From Mytilus galloprovincialis (taxonomy: Eukaryota; Mollusca; Bivalvia; Mytilida; Mytilidae), in NCBI RefSeq assembly GCF_965363235.1, contig NC_134847.1, positions 59,180,439 to 59,244,438 on the forward strand: DNA of 64,000 nucleotides. Reading direction: 5' to 3'. A program made the translations under genes and the position numbers. This document shows positions 52,901 to 64,000 of the stretch, piece by piece; the first letter of the stretch is position 1, and the number at the start of each line of letters is the position of its first letter. The notes under the pieces were generated by a model. That model had not been told where the DNA came from and ran no database searches. It saw only the letters and a program-made list of their open reading frames with translations.

Positions 52901-55900
52901 TATTTTTTCTTTATTTTTTTTCTTTCCCTTTCTCATTCATTTCTTAGCTTTTCTGGGGTGGGCATGAAAGAAGAGAGCTGAAATAAACTTTTGGATGTTT
53001 TATTTTAACTGATTTTAATAAGGAAAGAGTGATTAGGCCAGGTGCAAAAAGGTTATATTTACACTTTTCGGAACATCTCTTGACTTGCCTATAGGGGTAT
53101 GGATGTGTATTGGCCAAATTTGTATGATGTAAACATGCAATTTTTTTGAAAATTGCATATGTTTTGGGACTTGAACTGTACATTACTCACACAAAAAAGT
53201 ATACAAAAAGAACAATTGAATTTTTTTTAATGCGACAAAACGTTATAAAGAAATGATAGAAGAATTAATTGTGGTCTCGGGCCTAAGAGGTGCATTTCAG
53301 CAAATTTTGAATTTATACTTTGACAACTTCTCTGAATGATCTATTGGTATTTATTTGTCAAACTATGTGAGAAGAAATGGTTTCCACTTTTATTTGATAG
53401 AAATTTGTAAAAAAAGTCACTTTTCAGCTAATATGCCCAAAAAGTAGCTTTTTCACTTTTTTCAATATTTTTGCAAAAGCAGCATTCTTAATTTTTCTCT
53501 GACATTTTTTTTCTGATATCTATTTGTGTTTGTGGTATTTATTTCATGTGTTTTACTCATTTGTGAACTCTGAACACAAAGAAAGGTGGATAAAAGCATA
53601 AAAAGAGTGCAAAATGTGCTGTTTTAATAGTCTAGGTCTAGCGGTCCGTACGAAGCAAGTGAAATATGAAGTTCTATGCACTTAAAAATTGTATTTCTTT
53701 AAACAGATTGCACTGAATCTATATCAAAAGTACTTATTACTGGTTGTTTAAACTTGTCTGTTTCACAGAATACCTTTATTTTCTTCTTTTGGATGGCTGG
53801 TGGTTAAAATATTGGCATTTTAAGACTGAAATTTCATGCAGGTTTTAAACAGTAAATTGAAAAAACTTTGCATCAGACCATACTGTCTACATATATAGTT
53901 AAAAGCAACAGTCTTGTTACATCCAGGCTTCATATTTGATCATATCTTAGCAAGGATTTGGGCAAAAAGAAGCATATTTCCATCTCCAATATCATTTATA
54001 TGCAATTATATATGGAAATACAGGGAATGGCCTAAATTGACAACTTGTTATTTTAAGCTTGACATTGCTTAAGACCAAGTAAAACTCATGTGTTATACTA
54101 TTTGAAACTTATATTTACATGAAAAGAATATTTATGATATGTTAAATGTTTTGTTTTAACTTAATAACTTCAGAAAATTGTTGTAAGTGGAAAATATGAC
54201 ATTTCATATAAGGCCTCGCTTCATTTGAAAACCTCTATTTTTTGGCATAGGCACATATAAAATTAACTTTTGTCAATTTTTTATAAGTCTCATACATTAA
54301 GTATGCTATCCTTTACTTTGAATAGATAATATCTTATACATTGAGACATAAAAAAGGGCAATTTGGTGTTTTGGGGGGATTTTTGAAGCCAAAATTTGAA
54401 AGTTGAAATTTTTCTATCTATACGTCACAATTCAGCAACCAAAGTTGAGATATAAAAAATGCCACATTTTCTAAAATATATATCATATGGCTATGAAACT
54501 TTGTAAACTGACTTATAAAACACTAAGCTTAAATCATGCCAAGTTTTATTGGAATTGGTCAAGTTTTTGGCCCCTAATAGGCCCAAGACCACAATTAATG
54601 ACCCCGCTTTTCGTTGTTCACGAATATAGTTCCCTTTAATTATAGTGTATTTTTTCTTTATTTTTTTTCTTTCCCTTTCTCATTCATTTCTTAGCTTTTC
54701 TGGGGTGGGCATGAAAGAAGAGAGCTGAAATAAACTTTTGGATGTTTTATTTTAACTGATTTTAATAAGGAAAGAGTGATTAGGCCAGGTGCAAAAAGGT
54801 TATATTTACACTTTTCGGAACATCTCTTGACTTGCCTATAGGGGTATGGATGTGTATTGGCCAAATTTGTATGATGTAAACATGCAATTTTTTTGAAAAT
54901 TGCATATGTTTTGGGACTTGAACTGTACATTACTCACACAAAAAAGTATACAAAAAGAACAATTGAATTTTTTTTAATGCGACAAAACGTTATAAAGAAA
55001 TGATAGAAGAATTAATTGTGGTCTCGGGCCTAAGAGGTGCATTTCAGCAAATTTTGAATTTATACTTTGACAACTTCTCTGAATGATCTATTGGTATTTA
55101 TTTGTCAAACTATGTGAGAAGAAATGGTTTCCACTTTTATTTGATAGAAATTTGTAAAAAAAGTCACTTTTCAGCTAATATGCCCAAAAAGTAGCTTTTT
55201 CACTTTTTTCAATATTTTTGCAAAAGCAGCATTCTTAATTTTTCTCTGACATTTTTTTTCTGATATCTATTTGTGTTTGTGGTATTTATTTCATGTGTTT
55301 TACTCATTTGTGAACTCTGAACACAAAGAAAGGTGGATAAAAGCATAAAAAGAGTGCAAAATGTGCTGTTTTAATAGTCTAGGTCTAGCGGTCCGTACGA
55401 AGCAAGTGAAATATGAAGTTCTATGCACTTAAAAATTGTATTTCTTTAAACAGATTGCACTGAATCTATATCAAAAGTACTTATTACTGGTTGTTTAAAC
55501 TTGTCTGTTTCACAGAATACCTTTATTTTCTTCTTTTGGATGGCTGGTGGTTAAAATATTGGCATTTTAAGACTGAAATTTCATGCAGGTTTTAAACAGT
55601 AAATTGAAAAAACTTTGCATCAGACCATACTGTCTACATATATAGTTAAAAGCAACAGTCTTGTTACATCCAGGCTTCATATTTGATCATATCTTAGCAA
55701 GGATTTGGGCAAAAAGAAGCATATTTCCATCTCCAATATCATTTATATGCAATTATATATGGAAATACAGGGAATGGCCTAAATTGACAACTTGTTATTT
55801 TAAGCTTGACATTGCTTAAGACCAAGTAAAACTCATGTGTTATACTATTTGAAACTTATATTTACATGAAAAGAATATTTATGATATGTTAAATGTTTTG

Positions 55901-56321
55901 TTTTAACTTAATAACTTCAGAAAATTGTTGTAAGTGGAAAATATGACATTTCATATAAGGCCTCGCTTCATTTGAAAACCTCTATTTTTTGGCATAGGCA
56001 CATATAAAATTAACTTTTGTCAATTTTTTATAAGTCTCATACATTAAGTATGCTATCCTTTACTTTGAATAGATAATATCTTATACATTGAGACATAAAA
56101 AAGGGCAATTTGGTGTTTTGGGGGGATTTTTGAAGCCAAAATTTGAAAGTTGAAATTTTTCTATCTATACGTCACAATTCAGCAACCAAAGTTGAGATAT
56201 AAAAAATGCCACATTTTCTAAAATATATATCATATGGCTATGAAACTTTGTAAACTGACTTATAAAACACTAAGCTTAAATCATGCCAAGTTTTATTGGA
56301 ATTGGTCAAGTTTTTGGCCCC

Positions 56322-58067
56322 TAATAGGCCCAAGACCACAATTAATGACCCCGCTTTTCGTTGTTCACGAATATAGTTCCCTTTAATTATAGTGTATTTT
56401 TTCTTTATTTTTTTTCTTTCCCTTTCTCATTCATTTCTTAGCTTTTCTGGGGTGGGCATGAAAGAAGAGAGCTGAAATAAACTTTTGGATGTTTTATTTT
56501 AACTGATTTTAATAAGGAAAGAGTGATTAGGCCAGGTGCAAAAAGGTTATATTTACACTTTTCGGAACATCTCTTGACTTGCCTATAGGGGTATGGATGT
56601 GTATTGGCCAAATTTGTATGATGTAAACATGCAATTTTTTTGAAAATTGCATATGTTTTGGGACTTGAACTGTACATTACTCACACAAAAAAGTATACAA
56701 AAAGAACAATTGAATTTTTTTTAATGCGACAAAACGTTATAAAGAAATGATAGAAGAATTAATTGTGGTCTCGGGCCTAAGAGGTGCATTTCAGCAAATT
56801 TTGAATTTATACTTTGACAACTTCTCTGAATGATCTATTGGTATTTATTTGTCAAACTATGTGAGAAGAAATGGTTTCCACTTTTATTTGATAGAAATTT
56901 GTAAAAAAAGTCACTTTTCAGCTAATATGCCCAAAAAGTAGCTTTTTCACTTTTTTCAATATTTTTGCAAAAGCAGCATTCTTAATTTTTCTCTGACATT
57001 TTTTTTCTGATATCTATTTGTGTTTGTGGTATTTATTTCATGTGTTTTACTCATTTGTGAACTCTGAACACAAAGAAAGGTGGATAAAAGCATAAAAAGA
57101 GTGCAAAATGTGCTGTTTTAATAGTCTAGGTCTAGCGGTCCGTACGAAGCAAGTGAAATATGAAGTTCTATGCACTTAAAAATTGTATTTCTTTAAACAG
57201 ATTGCACTGAATCTATATCAAAAGTACTTATTACTGGTTGTTTAAACTTGTCTGTTTCACAGAATACCTTTATTTTCTTCTTTTGGATGGCTGGTGGTTA
57301 AAATATTGGCATTTTAAGACTGAAATTTCATGCAGGTTTTAAACAGTAAATTGAAAAAACTTTGCATCAGACCATACTGTCTACATATATAGTTAAAAGC
57401 AACAGTCTTGTTACATCCAGGCTTCATATTTGATCATATCTTAGCAAGGATTTGGGCAAAAAGAAGCATATTTCCATCTCCAATATCATTTATATGCAAT
57501 TATATATGGAAATACAGGGAATGGCCTAAATTGACAACTTGTTATTTTAAGCTTGACATTGCTTAAGACCAAGTAAAACTCATGTGTTATACTATTTGAA
57601 ACTTATATTTACATGAAAAGAATATTTATGATATGTTAAATGTTTTGTTTTAACTTAATAACTTCAGAAAATTGTTGTAAGTGGAAAATATGACATTTCA
57701 TATAAGGCCTCGCTTCATTTGAAAACCTCTATTTTTTGGCATAGGCACATATAAAATTAACTTTTGTCAATTTTTATAAGTCTCATACATTAAGTATGCT
57801 ATCCTTTACTTTGAATAGATAATATCTTATACATTGAGACATAAAAAAGGGCAATTTGGTGTTTTGGGGGGATTTTTGAAGCCAAAATTTGAAAGTTGAA
57901 ATTTTTCTATCTATACGTCACAATTCAGCAACCAAAGTTGAGATATAAAAAATGCCACATTTTCTAAAATATATATCATATGGCTATGAAACTTTGTAAA
58001 CTGACTTATAAAACACTAAGCTTAAATCATGCCAAGTTTTATTGGAATTGGTCAAGTTTTTGGCCCC
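56322..58067 (+). repeat. 1746-bp monomer with single-T deletion
   Basis: Identical to the standard unit except that the T6 tract before ATAAGTCTC is T5 (57771-57775). It still contains the 453-bp cassette. It directly precedes the short units, the first of which shares the same deletion. Confidence 0.9.
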
Positions 58068-59357
58068 TAAGAGGTGCATTTCAGCAAATTTTGAATTTAT
58101 ACTTTGACAACTTCTCTGAATGATCTATTGGTATTTATTTGTCAAACTATGTGAGAAGAAATGGTTTCCACTTTTATTTGATAGAAATTTGTAAAAAAAG
58201 TCACTTTTCAGCTAATATGCCCAAAAAGTAGCTTTTTCACTTTTTTCAATATTTTTGCAAAAGCAGCATTCTTAATTTTTCTCTGACATTTTTTTTCTGA
58301 TATCTATTTGTGTTTGTGGTATTTATTTCATGTGTTTTACTCATTTGTGAACTCTGAACACAAAGAAAGGTGGATAAAAGCATAAAAAGAGTGCAAAATG
58401 TGCTGTTTTAATAGTCTAGGTCTAGCGGTCCGTACGAAGCAAGTGAAATATGAAGTTCTATGCACTTAAAAATTGTATTTCTTTAAACAGATTGCACTGA
58501 ATCTATATCAAAAGTACTTATTACTGGTTGTTTAAACTTGTCTGTTTCACAGAATACCTTTATTTTCTTCTTTTGGATGGCTGGTGGTTAAAATATTGGC
58601 ATTTTAAGACTGAAATTTCATGCAGGTTTTAAACAGTAAATTGAAAAAACTTTGCATCAGACCATACTGTCTACATATATAGTTAAAAGCAACAGTCTTG
58701 TTACATCCAGGCTTCATATTTGATCATATCTTAGCAAGGATTTGGGCAAAAAGAAGCATATTTCCATCTCCAATATCATTTATATGCAATTATATATGGA
58801 AATACAGGGAATGGCCTAAATTGACAACTTGTTATTTTAAGCTTGACATTGCTTAAGACCAAGTAAAACTCATGTGTTATACTATTTGAAACTTATATTT
58901 ACATGAAAAGAATATTTATGATATGTTAAATGTTTTGTTTTAACTTAATAACTTCAGAAAATTGTTGTAAGTGGAAAATATGACATTTCATATAAGGCCT
59001 CGCTTCATTTGAAAACCTCTATTTTTTGGCATAGGCACATATAAAATTAACTTTTGTCAATTTTTATAAGTCTCATACATTAAGTATGCTATCCTTTACT
59101 TTGAATAGATAATATCTTATACATTGAGACATAAAAAAGGGCAATTTGGTGTTTTGGGGGGATTTTTGAAGCCAAAATTTGAAAGTTGAAATTTTTCTAT
59201 CTATACGTCACAATTCAGCAACCAAAGTTGAGATATAAAAAATGCCACATTTTCTAAAATATATATCATATGGCTATGAAACTTTGTAAACTGACTTATA
59301 AAACACTAAGCTTAAATCATGCCAAGTTTTATTGGAATTGGTCAAGTTTTTGGCCCC
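58068..59357 (+). repeat. Short monomer 1 (1290 bp, lacks cassette, T5 variant)
   Basis: It begins TAAGAGGTGCATTTCAGC directly after GGCCCC, i.e. the 456 bp of cassette plus one TAA are absent. It carries the T5 variant at 59061-59065 that otherwise occurs only in the preceding full unit. Confidence 0.92.
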
Positions 59358-60648
59358 TAAGAGGTGCATTTCAGCAAATTTTGAATTTATACTTTGACAA
59401 CTTCTCTGAATGATCTATTGGTATTTATTTGTCAAACTATGTGAGAAGAAATGGTTTCCACTTTTATTTGATAGAAATTTGTAAAAAAAGTCACTTTTCA
59501 GCTAATATGCCCAAAAAGTAGCTTTTTCACTTTTTTCAATATTTTTGCAAAAGCAGCATTCTTAATTTTTCTCTGACATTTTTTTTCTGATATCTATTTG
59601 TGTTTGTGGTATTTATTTCATGTGTTTTACTCATTTGTGAACTCTGAACACAAAGAAAGGTGGATAAAAGCATAAAAAGAGTGCAAAATGTGCTGTTTTA
59701 ATAGTCTAGGTCTAGCGGTCCGTACGAAGCAAGTGAAATATGAAGTTCTATGCACTTAAAAATTGTATTTCTTTAAACAGATTGCACTGAATCTATATCA
59801 AAAGTACTTATTACTGGTTGTTTAAACTTGTCTGTTTCACAGAATACCTTTATTTTCTTCTTTTGGATGGCTGGTGGTTAAAATATTGGCATTTTAAGAC
59901 TGAAATTTCATGCAGGTTTTAAACAGTAAATTGAAAAAACTTTGCATCAGACCATACTGTCTACATATATAGTTAAAAGCAACAGTCTTGTTACATCCAG
60001 GCTTCATATTTGATCATATCTTAGCAAGGATTTGGGCAAAAAGAAGCATATTTCCATCTCCAATATCATTTATATGCAATTATATATGGAAATACAGGGA
60101 ATGGCCTAAATTGACAACTTGTTATTTTAAGCTTGACATTGCTTAAGACCAAGTAAAACTCATGTGTTATACTATTTGAAACTTATATTTACATGAAAAG
60201 AATATTTATGATATGTTAAATGTTTTGTTTTAACTTAATAACTTCAGAAAATTGTTGTAAGTGGAAAATATGACATTTCATATAAGGCCTCGCTTCATTT
60301 GAAAACCTCTATTTTTTGGCATAGGCACATATAAAATTAACTTTTGTCAATTTTTTATAAGTCTCATACATTAAGTATGCTATCCTTTACTTTGAATAGA
60401 TAATATCTTATACATTGAGACATAAAAAAGGGCAATTTGGTGTTTTGGGGGGATTTTTGAAGCCAAAATTTGAAAGTTGAAATTTTTCTATCTATACGTC
60501 ACAATTCAGCAACCAAAGTTGAGATATAAAAAATGCCACATTTTCTAAAATATATATCATATGGCTATGAAACTTTGTAAACTGACTTATAAAACACTAA
60601 GCTTAAATCATGCCAAGTTTTATTGGAATTGGTCAAGTTTTTGGCCCC
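59358..60648 (+). repeat. Short monomer 2 (1291 bp, lacks cassette)
   Basis: Same cassette-free junction as the previous unit, with the normal T6 tract. Confidence 0.92.
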
Positions 60649-61939
60649 TAAGAGGTGCATTTCAGCAAATTTTGAATTTATACTTTGACAACTTCTCTGA
60701 ATGATCTATTGGTATTTATTTGTCAAACTATGTGAGAAGAAATGGTTTCCACTTTTATTTGATAGAAATTTGTAAAAAAAGTCACTTTTCAGCTAATATG
60801 CCCAAAAAGTAGCTTTTTCACTTTTTTCAATATTTTTGCAAAAGCAGCATTCTTAATTTTTCTCTGACATTTTTTTTCTGATATCTATTTGTGTTTGTGG
60901 TATTTATTTCATGTGTTTTACTCATTTGTGAACTCTGAACACAAAGAAAGGTGGATAAAAGCATAAAAAGAGTGCAAAATGTGCTGTTTTAATAGTCTAG
61001 GTCTAGCGGTCCGTACGAAGCAAGTGAAATATGAAGTTCTATGCACTTAAAAATTGTATTTCTTTAAACAGATTGCACTGAATCTATATCAAAAGTACTT
61101 ATTACTGGTTGTTTAAACTTGTCTGTTTCACAGAATACCTTTATTTTCTTCTTTTGGATGGCTGGTGGTTAAAATATTGGCATTTTAAGACTGAAATTTC
61201 ATGCAGGTTTTAAACAGTAAATTGAAAAAACTTTGCATCAGACCATACTGTCTACATATATAGTTAAAAGCAACAGTCTTGTTACATCCAGGCTTCATAT
61301 TTGATCATATCTTAGCAAGGATTTGGGCAAAAAGAAGCATATTTCCATCTCCAATATCATTTATATGCAATTATATATGGAAATACAGGGAATGGCCTAA
61401 ATTGACAACTTGTTATTTTAAGCTTGACATTGCTTAAGACCAAGTAAAACTCATGTGTTATACTATTTGAAACTTATATTTACATGAAAAGAATATTTAT
61501 GATATGTTAAATGTTTTGTTTTAACTTAATAACTTCAGAAAATTGTTGTAAGTGGAAAATATGACATTTCATATAAGGCCTCGCTTCATTTGAAAACCTC
61601 TATTTTTTGGCATAGGCACATATAAAATTAACTTTTGTCAATTTTTTATAAGTCTCATACATTAAGTATGCTATCCTTTACTTTGAATAGATAATATCTT
61701 ATACATTGAGACATAAAAAAGGGCAATTTGGTGTTTTGGGGGGATTTTTGAAGCCAAAATTTGAAAGTTGAAATTTTTCTATCTATACGTCACAATTCAG
61801 CAACCAAAGTTGAGATATAAAAAATGCCACATTTTCTAAAATATATATCATATGGCTATGAAACTTTGTAAACTGACTTATAAAACACTAAGCTTAAATC
61901 ATGCCAAGTTTTATTGGAATTGGTCAAGTTTTTGGCCCC
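60649..61939 (+). repeat. Short monomer 3 (1291 bp, lacks cassette)
   Basis: Same cassette-free junction, normal T6 tract. It is followed at 61940 by a standard cassette-bearing 1747-bp unit. Confidence 0.92.
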
Positions 61940-64000
61940 TAATAGGCCCAAGACCACAATTAATGACCCCGCTTTTCGTTGTTCACGAATATAGTTCCCT
62001 TTAATTATAGTGTATTTTTTCTTTATTTTTTTTCTTTCCCTTTCTCATTCATTTCTTAGCTTTTCTGGGGTGGGCATGAAAGAAGAGAGCTGAAATAAAC
62101 TTTTGGATGTTTTATTTTAACTGATTTTAATAAGGAAAGAGTGATTAGGCCAGGTGCAAAAAGGTTATATTTACACTTTTCGGAACATCTCTTGACTTGC
62201 CTATAGGGGTATGGATGTGTATTGGCCAAATTTGTATGATGTAAACATGCAATTTTTTTGAAAATTGCATATGTTTTGGGACTTGAACTGTACATTACTC
62301 ACACAAAAAAGTATACAAAAAGAACAATTGAATTTTTTTTAATGCGACAAAACGTTATAAAGAAATGATAGAAGAATTAATTGTGGTCTCGGGCCTAAGA
62401 GGTGCATTTCAGCAAATTTTGAATTTATACTTTGACAACTTCTCTGAATGATCTATTGGTATTTATTTGTCAAACTATGTGAGAAGAAATGGTTTCCACT
62501 TTTATTTGATAGAAATTTGTAAAAAAAGTCACTTTTCAGCTAATATGCCCAAAAAGTAGCTTTTTCACTTTTTTCAATATTTTTGCAAAAGCAGCATTCT
62601 TAATTTTTCTCTGACATTTTTTTTCTGATATCTATTTGTGTTTGTGGTATTTATTTCATGTGTTTTACTCATTTGTGAACTCTGAACACAAAGAAAGGTG
62701 GATAAAAGCATAAAAAGAGTGCAAAATGTGCTGTTTTAATAGTCTAGGTCTAGCGGTCCGTACGAAGCAAGTGAAATATGAAGTTCTATGCACTTAAAAA
62801 TTGTATTTCTTTAAACAGATTGCACTGAATCTATATCAAAAGTACTTATTACTGGTTGTTTAAACTTGTCTGTTTCACAGAATACCTTTATTTTCTTCTT
62901 TTGGATGGCTGGTGGTTAAAATATTGGCATTTTAAGACTGAAATTTCATGCAGGTTTTAAACAGTAAATTGAAAAAACTTTGCATCAGACCATACTGTCT
63001 ACATATATAGTTAAAAGCAACAGTCTTGTTACATCCAGGCTTCATATTTGATCATATCTTAGCAAGGATTTGGGCAAAAAGAAGCATATTTCCATCTCCA
63101 ATATCATTTATATGCAATTATATATGGAAATACAGGGAATGGCCTAAATTGACAACTTGTTATTTTAAGCTTGACATTGCTTAAGACCAAGTAAAACTCA
63201 TGTGTTATACTATTTGAAACTTATATTTACATGAAAAGAATATTTATGATATGTTAAATGTTTTGTTTTAACTTAATAACTTCAGAAAATTGTTGTAAGT
63301 GGAAAATATGACATTTCATATAAGGCCTCGCTTCATTTGAAAACCTCTATTTTTTGGCATAGGCACATATAAAATTAACTTTTGTCAATTTTTTATAAGT
63401 CTCATACATTAAGTATGCTATCCTTTACTTTGAATAGATAATATCTTATACATTGAGACATAAAAAAGGGCAATTTGGTGTTTTGGGGGGATTTTTGAAG
63501 CCAAAATTTGAAAGTTGAAATTTTTCTATCTATACGTCACAATTCAGCAACCAAAGTTGAGATATAAAAAATGCCACATTTTCTAAAATATATATCATAT
63601 GGCTATGAAACTTTGTAAACTGACTTATAAAACACTAAGCTTAAATCATGCCAAGTTTTATTGGAATTGGTCAAGTTTTTGGCCCCTAATAGGCCCAAGA
63701 CCACAATTAATGACCCCGCTTTTCGTTGTTCACGAATATAGTTCCCTTTAATTATAGTGTATTTTTTCTTTATTTTTTTTCTTTCCCTTTCTCATTCATT
63801 TCTTAGCTTTTCTGGGGTGGGCATGAAAGAAGAGAGCTGAAATAAACTTTTGGATGTTTTATTTTAACTGATTTTAATAAGGAAAGAGTGATTAGGCCAG
63901 GTGCAAAAAGGTTATATTTACACTTTTCGGAACATCTCTTGACTTGCCTATAGGGGTATGGATGTGTATTGGCCAAATTTGTATGATGTAAACATGCAAT

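Larger units (their letters stand above)
23435..64000 (+). repeat. 1747-bp monomer satellite array, >40.5 kb
   Basis: Head-to-tail monomers begin at 23435 and recur every 1747 bp (25182, 26929, 28676, 30423, 32170, 33917, 35664, 37411, 39158). After a 100-N gap the phase resumes, with starts at 42346, 44093, 45840, 47587, 49334, 51081, 52828, 54575 and 56322 (1746 bp). Three short units follow, then 61940 and a partial at 63687 that leaves the window. That gives 19 complete full-length units, 3 short units and 3 partials. Apart from a 1-bp deletion and the short-unit deletion I saw no difference between copies. The monomer is AT-rich and has no convincing gene; its longest frame is 79 residues. 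It is not one of the short (about 70-260 bp) mussel satellites I know of. Copy number is a minimum because of the gap and the open right end. Confidence 0.98.

Noticed and set aside
23435..64000. Regular repeats as a CRISPR-like array
   Set aside because: Monomers abut directly with no unique spacers, the period is 1747 bp, and the context is eukaryotic.

Overview
This window is eukaryotic, AT-rich, intron-containing DNA that looks like a marine mussel (Mytilus-type bivalve). The basis is a four-exon metazoan LanC-like gene, an NHL/TRIM-type beta-propeller gene of the kind greatly expanded in bivalves, and many interspersed repeats I recognise from memory as typical of mussel and other bivalve genomes. 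No species was verified. No operons, rRNA, tRNA or CRISPR arrays are visible.

Layout. 1-5.3 kb is repeat-dense: three tandem units of a ~353-bp repeat, a 179-bp MITE with 18-bp terminal inverted repeats (987-1165), a 0.6-kb segment with ~53-bp inverted ends (1297-1894), two more units of the first family (3764-4328), and a ~430-bp repeat carrying a 30-bp minisatellite. 5355-6296 (-) is an intact single-exon gene for a 313-residue NHL-like beta-propeller with no RING, B-box or coiled coil. 6.3-16.4 kb is again mostly repeats: a long imperfect palindrome (9976-10792), a ~0.7-kb bivalve element with a CGT-rich microsatellite (11347-12045), a 57-bp tandem repeat (12953-13200), a 21-bp minisatellite (14531-14671), and a ~1.1-kb composite repeat with a ~148-bp core (15338-16425). 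16.4-18.6 kb has little I can name.

18711-23095 (-) is a complete LANCL3-like gene. Its four exons splice in frame (528+124+216+368 nt) to 411 residues, and all three family zinc ligands are present. The introns hold common repeats.

From 23435 to the right edge (>40.5 kb) the window is one head-to-tail array of a 1747-bp monomer with almost no visible divergence: 9 full copies, a 100-N gap, 9 full copies (the last 1 bp short), 3 short copies of ~1291 bp, 1 full copy and a partial. Each full monomer is a 1291-bp core plus a 456-bp block. That block is a 453-bp cassette with 22-bp terminal inverted repeats and a TAA duplication. The short copies are exact empty sites for it. The left edge of the array coincides with the cassette end and lies only ~340 bp upstream of the LANCL3-like start codon. 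This MITE-bearing megasatellite is the most unusual thing in the window. The two protein genes show no evident functional link.
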